NCBI GenBank assembly: GCA_946055715.1
Contig: CAMGGT010000043.1
Location: forward strand, 1 to 7,127
Origin: an uncultured Clostridia bacterium
GTDB lineage: Bacteria > Bacillota > Clostridia > Oscillospirales > CAG-272
Length of the DNA: 7,127 bases
Reading direction: 5' to 3'
A program made the translations under genes and the position numbers. Below the pieces are notes generated by a model. The model had not been told where the DNA came from. It was given only the letters and a program-made list of their open reading frames with translations, and ran no database searches. This document shows positions 1-6,377 of the stretch, one piece after another. How positions within the stretch are numbered: position 1 is the stretch's first letter; each line of letters starts with the position of its first letter.

Positions 1-95
1 GCAAGGAGCCGGCGGGTGTAAAAGTAAAGCATGGTGCATTGCACGGTACAATTGTCTATCTGCCACTTTCGGTCATCGCAGTTTGTTCTCCTCAT

Positions 96-132
96 CCACT
101 GCTTCGCGGTTCCCCTTCCCCGCCGGGGAAGG
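96..132. repeat. GC-rich palindrome, possible degenerate interspersed repeat
   Basis: CCTTCCCC at 114-121 pairs perfectly with GGGGAAGG at 125-132 across a three-base loop. Next to it, about 96-111, a weaker fold (CCACTGCTTCGCGG) can form on either strand. Read on the minus strand the order is GGGGAAGG, then a small hairpin, then GTGGATGAGGAG. From memory this resembles short palindromic repeats scattered between genes in some Ruminococcaceae genomes, but only one copy is present here, so the repeat assignment is inference. There is no T-tract, which argues against an ordinary terminator. Confidence 0.35.
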
Positions 133-345
133 CATGTAATAGTAGCCCCCTTTGGTACCTACGGTAACGGAACTTTTGCAAAAGCAAATAACGACTCGCA
201 ACACCCCACTTTTCACCCCTGCCAATGCAACAGCCCCCAAACGGAGCGGAGACGACCAACCCGTCTGCGCACAAGCACGCCGCGCGGGAAAAAACGCCCC
301 CTTTTGCCGCATATTTTCTGCCAAAGCAACCACCCCATCTAAAGT

Positions 346-351
346 AAGGAG
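346..351 (+). promoter_or_regulatory. Shine-Dalgarno site of the membrane protein gene
   Basis: AAGGAG lies six bases before the ATG at 358. This is a near-ideal site and spacing, so it fixes the start of the membrane protein gene and supports that gene being real. Confidence 0.8.
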
Positions 352-357
352 AGACAC

Positions 358-1257
358 ATGAATTTTGATCTGGGCAATTCGGAAAACCTGCGAAAATCGC
401 TTTTGTCCCGCGCCGGGTACCTGGTGTTCGGGTTTGTGGTACTGCTCAACATCGCCTACAACTGCCTGACGGAGGTGGGGCTGAACTGGCAGACCCTGCT
501 GTCTCTTTCCACCGACTGCCTGCTGTATCTCGGCTCTGTGTATGTGACATTCTGCGCCATGGCCGACACCGCCCGCCGGGATGCCCGCACCAAAGATGCC
601 TACACCCGGGCACAGGAACGCAGTCGCCGTGTGACGGAAGCCGCCAAACCCTTTCGCCGCCTTTTGTGCGGATATATCGCCGCCTATACGGCGCAGGACC
701 TGCAACAGCGGCAGAAAATGCATCTGGAAGCGGCGGGGCTTTCCTATGACGACTACCGCACCCGCCTGTGCCGCCTCTCCCGCCGGGAATTGCGCGACTG
801 CTGCCTGCCCCGCGCAGAGCAGAAGGCCATTCAAACGGCCAATCGGCAACGCCCCCTTCGTCTGGGGGCTGACCTTTTGCTCTCCACAGGCGAAACCCGC
901 CACCGCAAAAGCATTCTCACCTCCCCCGCGCGCCTGCTGGCAGGCCGCTATACGGCGGCGCTGCTGCCCACCACCGTATTCGGCCTGTTTTCGGCGCAGG
1001 TCATCTTTGCGGTGCAGACCAACTGCGACCTGCGGACGGTCTTTGTGCAGTCCCTGCTGCGCATCGGCCTGCTCTCCTGGACGGCCCTGCGCGGATATGC
1101 GGTGGGGGAGCGCACCATCCTTTGCGACAGCGTGACCTTTCTGGAAGAAAAGGCGGATTTTCTGGAAGAGTTTATCGAATGGGCGACCGCGCAGAACGGC
1201 GCGGCCAAAAACAAAGCGACCGCTTGCCTTGCGCCGCAAGCGGAGGGCGAAGCGTGA
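358..1257 (+). CDS. Hypothetical four-helix membrane protein
   Basis: This 299-residue protein is not one I recognise, and no function is assigned. Hydrophobic stretches suggest four membrane segments in two pairs, at about residues 20-36, 46-67, 198-218 and 228-247. Between the pairs lies a long polar, strongly basic region (about 69-190) rich in Arg, Lys and Gln, probably cytosolic and partly helical. The C-terminus contains an acidic stretch (about 260-276, FLEEKADFLEEF) and then a low-complexity Ala/Lys/Gln tail. There is no signal peptide cleavage site, lipobox or catalytic motif that I can see. The start is supported by an excellent Shine-Dalgarno site. The gene stands alone: 357 bases before it and 636 after it carry no clear gene. 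It could be a small integral membrane protein of an accessory region or a lineage-specific envelope protein. That the gene is real is fairly sure; its role is unknown. Confidence 0.75.
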   Translation: MNFDLGNSENLRKSLLSRAGYLVFGFVVLLNIAYNCLTEVGLNWQTLLSLSTDCLLYLGSVYVTFCAMADTARRDARTKDAYTRAQERSRRVTEAAKPFRRLLCGYIAAYTAQDLQQRQKMHLEAAGLSYDDYRTRLCRLSRRELRDCCLPRAEQKAIQTANRQRPLRLGADLLLSTGETRHRKSILTSPARLLAGRYTAALLPTTVFGLFSAQVIFAVQTNCDLRTVFVQSLLRIGLLSWTALRGYAVGERTILCDSVTFLEEKADFLEEFIEWATAQNGAAKNKATACLAPQAEGEA

Positions 1258-1265
1258 CCTTTTTT
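1220..1265 (+). terminator. Possible weak terminator at the end of the membrane protein gene
   Basis: CCGCTTGC (1220-1227) pairs perfectly with GCAAGCGG (1236-1243) across an eight-base loop, inside the last codons of the membrane protein gene. A run of six T follows at 1260-1265. The 16-base distance between stem and T-run is longer than in a standard intrinsic terminator, so this is a tentative call. Confidence 0.25.
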
Positions 1266-1531
1266 GCATTCTTTTTGAAAGGAAAAGAGAAGGCAGGATG
1301 CCCAAAAGCGTATACGCCCCGGGCAAACGCCCAAAACGATGCGGCAGAAAACGGAACAGCCGCCCGCCTCGCGCCCAAAGCAAAAATACAAAGCTGACCT
1401 GCCCACAAAAAACGGCTGATTCTCCCGGATGTTTGACCTCCTCGACCCCAAACCGACTGACCGCCCCGCACACGAAACGAAAGGCGACATCTGACCCGCC
1501 GCTTGCTTGCTTCGACGGTATACCCATCCGA
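1258..1531. other. Intergenic region without a recognisable gene
   Basis: This stretch follows the membrane protein gene. The open frames are rich in Pro, Arg, Lys and Ser, as expected from non-coding GC-rich DNA. The best candidate would start at ATG 1298 and end at 1570 (90 residues, very basic). It has a poorly spaced ribosome binding site and would run across the tandem repeat. Two GTATAC-centred palindromes are present: GCGTATACGC at 1308-1317 and GGTATACC at 1517-1524. I see no tRNA and no known RNA family. Confidence 0.45.
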
Positions 1532-1576
1532 CCGACGGGCAGAATATTTCACGGCCGATGGGCAGAATAGTTACGG
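1532..1576 (+). repeat. Two-copy tandem direct repeat next to a promoter
   Basis: Two adjacent units of 23 bases (1532-1554) and 22 bases (1555-1576) match except for two substitutions and one inserted base. The shared core is GGGCAGAATA, followed by a TT..ACGG end, and each unit begins CCGA. The second unit ends five bases before the -35 box at 1582. The repeat period is close to two turns of the DNA helix, so two copies of a regulator could bind the same face upstream of the promoter. An operator or activator site is inference; the repetition itself is directly visible. Confidence 0.7.
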
Positions 1577-1581
1577 GCGGT

Positions 1582-1610
1582 TTGACAATGGCGGCAGAGT
1601 GTGCTATAAT
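1582..1610 (+). promoter_or_regulatory. Consensus vegetative promoter with extended -10
   Basis: A perfect -35 box TTGACA (1582-1587) and a perfect -10 box TATAAT (1605-1610) are separated by exactly 17 bases. A TG one base before the -10 box (TGC-TATAAT) adds the extended -10 element. Transcription would start near 1616-1618. This is as close to the consensus of the main bacterial sigma factor as a promoter gets. It points toward the thioesterase gene 284 bases downstream. Confidence 0.85.
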
Positions 1611-1616
1611 GGCACC

Positions 1617-1893
1617 GCCAAACCTGCAAAAACTGTCAAAAAGGGCAGCCCCCGCGACAGAACGGCCGCACAGGCACTACCCGCACCCCCACAGCGGTCG
1701 CGCCCTGCTGCTTGGCCATACAGACACATTCCGCACAGTGGCATCTCCACCCTCCGATGAGACAAACGCTCTCGCGCCGTGGCTGAAATCCGAGGACTCC
1801 CCCTCCCGCAAGCATGCCTTACAACTGCTTTATGCCATACTGACAAATACCGCGCACACCCGCCGCAAAACACGCGGGCAGAAAGGATCAACA
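1617..1893 (+). other. Long untranslated leader or possible small RNA before the thioesterase
   Basis: About 275 bases lie between the predicted transcript start and the thioesterase ATG. One frame stays open through it in phase with the thioesterase, but its codon content (Pro, His, Thr, Arg, Ser) does not look like protein. A fold is visible at 1633-1660: CTGTC pairs with GACAG, enclosing GGGC-A-GCCC. Near the end, CCCGC (1859-1863) can pair with GCGGG (1874-1878), just ahead of the ribosome binding site. There is no intrinsic terminator inside, so a separate small RNA would need another way to end. I do not recognise a known riboswitch, T-box, 6S or SRP RNA. Confidence 0.4.
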
Positions 1894-2292
1894 ATGGAAA
1901 ATACAGAACAGGCCAAGGCCTTTTTTGCCGATGACAGATATGCCACCCATGAGCTGGGTGTCGAGATCGTCTCTGCCGTGCCCCACCGCGCGGTCTGCCG
2001 CATGGCCGCCCGACCGGACCTGTGCAATGCCATGGGATTTGTGATGGGCGGGGCGCTGTTTTCTCTGTGCGATTTTGCCTTTGCGGTGGCGGCCAACAGC
2101 CCCACCGAACGGGTGGTGACCCTTTCGGCCAACACCCACTTTCTCGCCCCCGCCCGCGGCTCTTCTTTTTTGGCAGAGGCCGTCTGCGTGCGGGACGGCG
2201 GCCATGTGTGCGTGTATGAAGTCACCGTCACAGACGAGGCGGGCGAAAAGATCTGCCTTGTGACGCTGAATGGCTATAAAAAATACCTCTGA
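1894..2292 (+). CDS. PaaI-type hotdog-fold thioesterase
   Basis: The 132-residue product fits the PaaI/YbgC-like hotdog family, whose members hydrolyse acyl-CoA or related thioesters in the cytosol; the natural substrate cannot be read from sequence. The family core is clear at residues 45-68: N45, G48, then GG at 52-53 and the acidic residue D60 in a stretch close to GGxLFSLxDxAFA of E. coli PaaI. Residue 51 is Met where PaaI has His of the HGG motif, a change also known in other family members. A later strand (about 80-90, ANTHFLAPARG) matches the family's second conserved block. The ATG at 1894 is chosen because an AGAAAGGAT ribosome binding site lies just before it, the length then matches the family, and the upstream in-frame extension does not look coding. 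It is a single-gene transcript with its own strong promoter, ended by the hairpin at 2327-2371, and it converges on glyA. Confidence 0.88.
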   Translation: MENTEQAKAFFADDRYATHELGVEIVSAVPHRAVCRMAARPDLCNAMGFVMGGALFSLCDFAFAVAANSPTERVVTLSANTHFLAPARGSSFLAEAVCVRDGGHVCVYEVTVTDEAGEKICLVTLNGYKKYL

Positions 2293-2326
2293 CCGCCGTC
2301 TGTCTCTCCCGCCCCGATGATGAGGC

Positions 2327-2371
2327 AAAAGGGCTGTTGCAAATGCGTTTTGCATTTGCAACAGCCCTTTT
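2327..2371. terminator. Strong bidirectional intrinsic terminator
   Basis: A perfect 16-base-pair stem, 2331-2346 with 2352-2367, closes a five-base loop. Four A before it (2327-2330) and a T-run after it (2368-2373) extend the pairing and give a U-tract in both directions. It lies 35 bases after the thioesterase stop and about 55 bases after the glyA stop, so it can end both convergent transcripts. Confidence 0.9.
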
Positions 2372-2373
2372 TT

Positions 2374-2410
2374 GTGGGGGAGTCCTTTTTGAAAAAAGGC
2401 CTTCCCCCAC
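2374..2410. repeat. Imperfect inverted repeat beside the terminator
   Basis: GTGGGGGA (2374-2381) pairs with TCCCCCAC (2403-2410). Inside, CCTTTT pairs with AAAAGG around a short TGAA turn, with a few mismatched bases between the two stems. It directly abuts the bidirectional terminator and is the first hairpin met by glyA transcription. It may be a second terminator, an mRNA 3' end protector, or a copy of a scattered repeat; the sequence alone does not decide. Confidence 0.5.
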
Positions 2411-2427
2411 ATCATCTTCACATCATT

Positions 2428-3666
2428 TCACTGATAAAGCGGGAAGGCCGCGCACAGATCTGCCACCTCGCGTGTGACGCGGGCACGGTTGCCTTCGCTG
2501 TCTTCCAGCATATCCGCGATCCAGTCGGCGATCAGTGCCATTTCCGGCTCGCGCATCCCACGGGTGGTCACCGCGGGGGTGCCGACGCGCAGGCCGCTGG
2601 TGACAAAGGGACTGCGCGGGTCGCCCGGGATGGTGTTTTTGTTGGCGGTGATGTGTACCTCGTCCAGGCGATGTTCCAGCTCTTTGCCCGAAACATCACA
2701 CCCGGTCAGCTTCAGCGACATCAGATGGTTGTCTGTGCCGCCTGACACGATGGGAATACCTCTCTGCTGTAAGCCCCGGCAGAGTGCGGCGGCATTGGCC
2801 ACGATCTGCTTCTGGTAGGTGACGAATTCCGGACGGAGCGCCTCCCCCAGTGCCACCGCTTTGGCGGCGATGATGTGCATCAGCGGTCCGCCCTGCGTGC
2901 CGGGGAAGATGGCCTTGTCGATTCCGGCGGCCAGGTCTGCACGGCAGAGGATCATGCCGCCGCGCGGGCCGCGCAGGGTCTTGTGGGTGGTGGTGGTCAC
3001 CACATCCGCATACGGCACGGGCGAGGGATGCACCCCCGCGGCCACAAGCCCGGCGATGTGGGCCATGTCGACCATCAGGTAAGCCCCCACCTCGTCTGCG
3101 ATCTCCCGACAGCGTGCAAAGTCAATGACGCGGGAATAGGCGCTGGCACCGGCAATGATCATCTTCGGCTTGCAGGACAGGGCAATGCGGCGCATCTCGT
3201 CATAGTCGATGCGCTCGGTGACGGGGTCCACGCCGTAGGGCACGATCTTGAAGTATTTGCCCGAAATATTGACGGGAGAACCGTGAGACAGATGCCCGCC
3301 CTGTTGCAGGTTCATGCCCATGACGGTGTCGCCCGGCTCCAGCAGGGCAAAAAAGACCGCCAGATTGGCGTTTGCGCCGCTGTGCGGCTGAACATTTGCA
3401 TGCTCTGCGCCGAACAGGCGCTTGGCGCGTTCGCGCGCCAGCTCCTCCACCTCGTCCACATACGCACAGCCGCCGTAATAGCGTTTTCCGGGGTAGCCCT
3501 CGGCGTATTTGTTGGTGAGGATGCTGCCCGCGGCCAGAAGGCAGGCTTGCGAGACGAAGTTCTCGGAGGCGATCAGTTCGATGTTGCCCCGCTGGCGGTT
3601 GAGTTCCCTTGTGCAGGCGGCGGCCACCTCCGGGTCAAAGGCGGCGAGTTGTTGCAGGTTGTACAT
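2428..3666 (-). CDS. glyA: Serine hydroxymethyltransferase
   Basis: The 412-residue product is a PLP enzyme that converts serine and tetrahydrofolate to glycine and 5,10-methylenetetrahydrofolate in the cytosol, a main source of one-carbon units. Its length matches bacterial GlyA. The PLP lysine is K229 in the [14 protein letters not shown] block (224-237). Other family marks are IASENF (32-37), [11 protein letters not shown] (123-133), the cofactor-contacting D200 in MVDMAH, SGGTDNH (308-314) and R360 in [10 protein letters not shown], which should bind the substrate carboxylate. All expected active-site residues seem present. The ATG at 3666 is chosen because a GAAAGGAAAG ribosome binding site lies a few bases upstream and the N-terminus then matches the family; the longer in-frame extension is not protein-like. 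It lies 157 bases after the flavodiiron gene on the same strand. I find no clear promoter in that gap, so co-transcription is possible but unproven. Confidence 0.97.
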   Translation of the reverse strand: MYNLQQLAAFDPEVAAACTRELNRQRGNIELIASENFVSQACLLAAGSILTNKYAEGYPGKRYYGGCAYVDEVEELARERAKRLFGAEHANVQPHSGANANLAVFFALLEPGDTVMGMNLQQGGHLSHGSPVNISGKYFKIVPYGVDPVTERIDYDEMRRIALSCKPKMIIAGASAYSRVIDFARCREIADEVGAYLMVDMAHIAGLVAAGVHPSPVPYADVVTTTTHKTLRGPRGGMILCRADLAAGIDKAIFPGTQGGPLMHIIAAKAVALGEALRPEFVTYQKQIVANAAALCRGLQQRGIPIVSGGTDNHLMSLKLTGCDVSGKELEHRLDEVHITANKNTIPGDPRSPFVTSGLRVGTPAVTTRGMREPEMALIADWIADMLEDSEGNRARVTREVADLCAAFPLYQ

Positions 3667-3736
3667 GGCGGTCTTTCCTTTCTTCTTTGGGGTGGTGGGT
3701 AAATAAACGGATCCGGCCGGAGTCGGCGCAGCAATG

Positions 3737-3756
3737 CCGGCTTCGGCCGGTTTTTT
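3737..3756 (+). terminator. Terminator-like hairpin facing the plus strand
   Basis: CCGGC (3737-3741) and GCCGG (3746-3750) close a TTCG tetraloop, one of the most stable RNA loops, and six T follow at 3751-3756. Read on the plus strand this is a textbook intrinsic terminator. Both flanking genes are on the minus strand, where it has an A-tract before the stem and no U-tract after it. It may stop antisense transcription that would otherwise enter the flavodiiron gene. Confidence 0.55.
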
Positions 3757-3774
3757 CGGCAAGCGGTCTCTGCC

Positions 3775-3819
3775 GCCCGCCGAACCGCAAAAAGCGCGGC
3801 GGGCTTTCGGCCCTTTTTT
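3775..3819 (+). terminator. Overlapping hairpins with a plus-strand T-tract
   Basis: GCCCGCCG (3775-3782) can pair with CGGCGGGC (3797-3804), with an inner CGC-AAAAA-GCG stem. Alternatively GGGC (3801-3804) can pair with GCCC (3810-3813), followed by six T at 3814-3819. The two folds share bases 3801-3804 and so exclude each other, which is the geometry of an attenuator on the plus strand. For the minus-strand flavodiiron gene, whose stop is at 3824, the larger hairpin may simply be its 3' end structure, though without a U-tract. Confidence 0.45.
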
Positions 3820-3823
3820 GGTT

Positions 3824-5614
3824 TTACAGCTTCTCAAAGTCGGCCGCGCCGTGCTTGCACAGCGGGCAGACAAAATCTTCGGGCAGCTCCTCGCCCTCAT
3901 ACACATAGCCGCACACCTTGCACACCCAGCCCTTCTTTTCTTTGGGCGGGGCGGGGCGCACATTGGCCTGATAGTAGGTGTAGGTCATGGTCTCTTTGTC
4001 GGAGATGACCCGCGCCTCGTCAATGGAGCAGATGAACATGCCGTGGGTACCCAAGTCGACATACTGCTCGACCGACAGCGACAGGAAGGCGTTGATATAC
4101 CGCGGCAGGAACACCAGGCCGTTGTCGGAGCGCAGGGGGGCGCAGTCGGCAAACTTGTCTGTGTTACGGCCGGACTTGAAGCCGAAGGTCTCAAACACAG
4201 CAAACGGCGCATCCACCGACAGACAGCATACATTCATCTTTCCGGTCTGGCGGATGACATGGTGAGAGTAGTTCTGCTTGTTGATGGTCACGGCCACGCG
4301 GTTGGGGGTGTTGGTCACCTGACTGACGGTGTTGACAATGAGGCCGTTGTCCTTTTTGCCGTCGTTGGAGGTGACGACATACAGGCCGTAGCCGATCTTG
4401 AAGAGGGCAGACAGGTCGTTTTTGTTGGCCGTCTCGTCCGACTGGGCCAGATATTCGCGGCAGAGTTCCTTTGCCAGTGCTTCCAGCTGTTCGCGGCTGT
4501 CGGCAGAAAGAGCCGAGCGGATATGCACCACCGGTTCTGCCCAGGTGATGTCTTTGCAGGCAGACAGCTTTTCTTTCATCAGGCGGGCGGCCATGGGCGC
4601 CCATGTGCCGTTTTCAATGAGGGCAACCGTTCTGCCGCGGAAGTTGCGCTCGGTCAGATGCTCGATAAATGTCCGCATAAAGGGGAACAGGTCGGCGTTG
4701 TAGGTGGTGGTGGCCAGCACCAGTTTGGAGTAGCGGAAGGCGTCTGCCACCGCCCGGGACATATCACAGCGGGCGAGGTCGGTCAACTGCACGCGGGGGC
4801 AGCCCTTGGCGCGTAAGCTGTCTGCCAGCATCTGCGCGGCGACCTTCGTATGGCCGTAGACGGATGTGTAGGCCACCAGGATCCCCTCGGTTTCGGGCTG
4901 ATAGGACGACCAGGTGTCATAGAGTTTGAGATACGCCCCGAGATTTTCGGAAAGAACGGGGCCGTGCAGGGGGCAGATGATGCGGATGTCGAGAGAAGCG
5001 GCCTTTTTCAGCAATGCCTGCACCTGGACGCCGTATTTGCCCACAATGCCGATATAATACCGTCTGGCTTCGTCTGCCCAGTTTTCGGTGGTGTCTTGGG
5101 CGCCGAATTTGCCAAATCCGTCCGCCGAAAACAGCACCTTGTCGCACGCGTCATAGGTGACCATGACCTCCGGCCAATGCACCATGGGGGCAAAGACAAA
5201 GGTCAGTTCGTGCCGCCCGAGCGACAGGGTACTGCCGTTTTCCACCGGCAGTTTTTTCACCTTTTCGCCCAGTTCGGGGAAAAACCCCTCCATCATGGCA
5301 AAGGTTTTGGCATTGCCCACCACCGTGGTGTCGGGATAGGCGGCGAGGAAGCGGGCGATGTTGGCCGAGTGGTCCGGCTCCATGTGAGAGACCACCAGAT
5401 AGTCCGGCTTGCGACCGCCGAGCGCGTTCTGCAGGTTGTCCAGCCATTGATGCACGAAGCGGGCGTCCACCGTGTCCATGACGGCGACTTTTTCGTCAAG
5501 GATGACATAAGAGTTGTAGCGCATGCCGTCCGGCACGACATACTGCCCCTCAAACAGGTCGATTTCGCGGTCGGTGACCCCGATGTAACGGATGTCTTGT
5601 GTGATGTTCATCAT
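3824..5614 (-). CDS. Flavodiiron protein fused to flavin reductase and rubredoxin
   Basis: This 596-residue cytosolic enzyme should reduce O2 to water, or NO to N2O, protecting an anaerobe. Four domains follow in order. Residues 1-240 form the metallo-beta-lactamase-like diiron domain with a full ligand set: H77, E79, D81, H146, D165 and H217. Residues 244-385 form the flavodoxin domain, with its FMN phosphate loop near TSVYGHT (250-256). Residues about 400-550 match FMN-binding flavin reductases. Residues 563-596 are a short rubredoxin with C565, C568, C583 and C586. The last two domains match the arrangement of Moorella high-molecular-weight rubredoxin (Hrb), which passes NADH electrons to FprA, so this chain looks like FprA and Hrb joined. 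The start at 5614 (or the adjacent ATG at 5611) follows a GGAAAGGAAAG ribosome binding site; the upstream extension is not protein-like. The gene begins 73 bases after the HAD gene. O2 versus NO preference cannot be read from sequence. Confidence 0.95.
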   Translation of the reverse strand: MMNITQDIRYIGVTDREIDLFEGQYVVPDGMRYNSYVILDEKVAVMDTVDARFVHQWLDNLQNALGGRKPDYLVVSHMEPDHSANIARFLAAYPDTTVVGNAKTFAMMEGFFPELGEKVKKLPVENGSTLSLGRHELTFVFAPMVHWPEVMVTYDACDKVLFSADGFGKFGAQDTTENWADEARRYYIGIVGKYGVQVQALLKKAASLDIRIICPLHGPVLSENLGAYLKLYDTWSSYQPETEGILVAYTSVYGHTKVAAQMLADSLRAKGCPRVQLTDLARCDMSRAVADAFRYSKLVLATTTYNADLFPFMRTFIEHLTERNFRGRTVALIENGTWAPMAARLMKEKLSACKDITWAEPVVHIRSALSADSREQLEALAKELCREYLAQSDETANKNDLSALFKIGYGLYVVTSNDGKKDNGLIVNTVSQVTNTPNRVAVTINKQNYSHHVIRQTGKMNVCCLSVDAPFAVFETFGFKSGRNTDKFADCAPLRSDNGLVFLPRYINAFLSLSVEQYVDLGTHGMFICSIDEARVISDKETMTYTYYQANVRPAPPKEKKGWVCKVCGYVYEGEELPEDFVCPLCKHGAADFEKL

Positions 5615-5635
5615 TCTTTCCTTTCCGGTTAATTG

Positions 5636-5663
5636 TTCATATCTGTTCTGCCCGCAAAGACAA
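5636..5663 (-). promoter_or_regulatory. Possible promoter of the flavodiiron gene
   Basis: On the minus strand a -35-like TTGTCT (5658-5663) and a -10-like TATGAA (5636-5641) are spaced 16 bases apart, each matching the consensus at four of six positions. The transcript would start about 15 to 20 bases before the ribosome binding site of the flavodiiron gene. The -35 box lies inside the loop of a seven-base-pair hairpin (5650-5677). This is a modest match, and read-through from the ppa-HAD unit is an alternative. Confidence 0.35.
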
Positions 5664-5677
5664 GCGGTTATGCGGGC
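5650..5677. repeat. Inverted repeat between the HAD and flavodiiron genes
   Basis: GCCCGCA (5650-5656) pairs perfectly with TGCGGGC (5671-5677) across a 14-base loop. On the minus strand it begins about ten bases after the HAD stop codon. There is no T-tract, so it is a poor intrinsic terminator. Since it embraces the putative -35 box, it could also be a protein-binding site for control of the flavodiiron gene, but that is inference. Confidence 0.45.
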
Positions 5678-5687
5678 GCACGTATTT

Positions 5688-6377
5688 TCAGAGGATGCGG
5701 CGGATGTCGCGCAGGGTCTCGACCCGATACAGCGGCGGGTGGCGGAAGGTGTAGGGGATGCGGCCGGGGTCAAACCAGCAGGCGTCAATGCCGGCGTTGC
5801 CCGCGCCCTCGATGTCGGCGGTGGGGGAATCTCCGATCATCAGCACCTGCCGCTTATCAACCCCTCCGAGGGCGGCCAGACATTCGTCAAAAAACCGCGC
5901 ATTCGGCTTGCCCTGCTCGGGCTTGTCGGTGCAGAAGAAGTGGGCAAACGCCCCTGCCATTCCGGCGCGTTGCAGGCGCTTCATCTGCTGTGCCGGACGG
6001 GCGTTGCTGGCCACGCACAAGGTGTACTTTTCGCGCAGGTAGGCCAAGAGGTCTGCAGCCCCCTCCACCGGCACGGCGGTGGTCTCCAAAAACCGATGAA
6101 ACACCCCTTCAAATGTCGGGCCGTCATAATCCACCGACAGCACCTCAAACAAGCGGGTAAAACGGATGGCATACAGCCCGTCGCGGGTCAGCTCGCCGCG
6201 TTCAAGCCGGCGCCACAGTTCGTCGTTGACGGCGTGGAAGGTGTCGTTTGCCTCCGGCGGCAATGAAAGGCCGCATGCTGCGGCCGCCTGCGCCATGGCC
6301 TCGGCGGCACAGAGGCGAAAGTCCAGAAGGGTACCGTCCACATCCAGCAGGATCACAGAATAGCGGCGTTCAGTCAT
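5688..6377 (-). CDS. HAD-superfamily phosphatase, YjjG/YfnB-like
   Basis: The 229-residue product is a haloacid dehalogenase-type phosphohydrolase with all four motifs. Motif I is DVDGT with nucleophile D12 and acid/base D14. Motif II is S124 in CVASNA. Motif III is K157 in GKPN. Motif IV is GDSPTADIEGA with D183 and D188 for magnesium. A helical cap lies between motifs I and II (about 20-100), as in class C1 enzymes. Length and the GKPN...FF block resemble YjjG/YfnB, nucleotidases that remove phosphate from pyrimidine and non-canonical nucleotides; phosphoglycolate or other small phosphates remain possible. The ATG at 6377 lies inside the end of ppa: the two genes overlap by eight bases, and only a weak GGAA ribosome site is present, so translation is probably coupled to ppa. 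Together the pair would clear pyrophosphate and unwanted nucleotides, which is inference from context. Confidence 0.88.
   Translation of the reverse strand: MTERRYSVILLDVDGTLLDFRLCAAEAMAQAAAACGLSLPPEANDTFHAVNDELWRRLERGELTRDGLYAIRFTRLFEVLSVDYDGPTFEGVFHRFLETTAVPVEGAADLLAYLREKYTLCVASNARPAQQMKRLQRAGMAGAFAHFFCTDKPEQGKPNARFFDECLAALGGVDKRQVLMIGDSPTADIEGAGNAGIDACWFDPGRIPYTFRHPPLYRVETLRDIRRIL

Larger units (their letters stand above)
1..357. other. Intergenic region with small palindromes, no gene
   Basis: No convincing coding sequence is visible. The frames that stay open here are shadows or lack a ribosome binding site. Two very small symmetric motifs lie near the left edge: GTGC-ATT-GCAC at 34-44 and ACAATTGT at 48-55. 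A larger GC-rich palindrome at 114-132 is listed separately, and a CTTTTGCAAAAG palindrome sits at 173-184. The last part, roughly 300-357, should contain the promoter and leader of the membrane protein gene, but I cannot pick out a convincing -35/-10 pair. Confidence 0.5.

Noticed and set aside
73..1527. Long minus-strand open frame of 484 codons
   Set aside because: It lies antisense to the membrane protein gene and continues into non-coding flanks. No ribosome binding site or recognisable domain is seen. GC-rich genes commonly create such shadows.
1298..1570. Possible 90-residue basic protein in the gap before the thioesterase
   Set aside because: The purine-rich sequence before its ATG is badly spaced, its composition looks like random GC-rich DNA, and it would read through the tandem repeat. 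It is not excluded, but support is too thin.
1507..1893. In-frame N-terminal extension of the thioesterase
   Set aside because: It would start upstream of the predicted transcript start, has Pro/His/Arg-rich content and would more than double the family's usual N-terminus. The ATG at 1894 has a ribosome binding site.
2875..3702. Plus-strand open frame of 275 codons inside glyA
   Set aside because: It is wholly antisense to glyA, whose protein carries all serine hydroxymethyltransferase motifs.
3667..3823. Folate or glycine riboswitch before glyA
   Set aside because: The gap is short and dominated by GC-rich hairpins. I could not match the conserved cores of THF or glycine riboswitches.
3667..3963. 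In-frame N-terminal extension of GlyA
   Set aside because: The extra 99 residues are Ala/Arg/Lys-rich, overlap the 3' end of the flavodiiron gene and have no match to GlyA. The ATG at 3666 has a good ribosome binding site.
5615..5788. In-frame N-terminal extension of the flavodiiron fusion
   Set aside because: It overlaps the end of the HAD gene and gives a Ser/Thr/Ala/Cys-rich stretch without family similarity. The ribosome binding site is directly before 5614.
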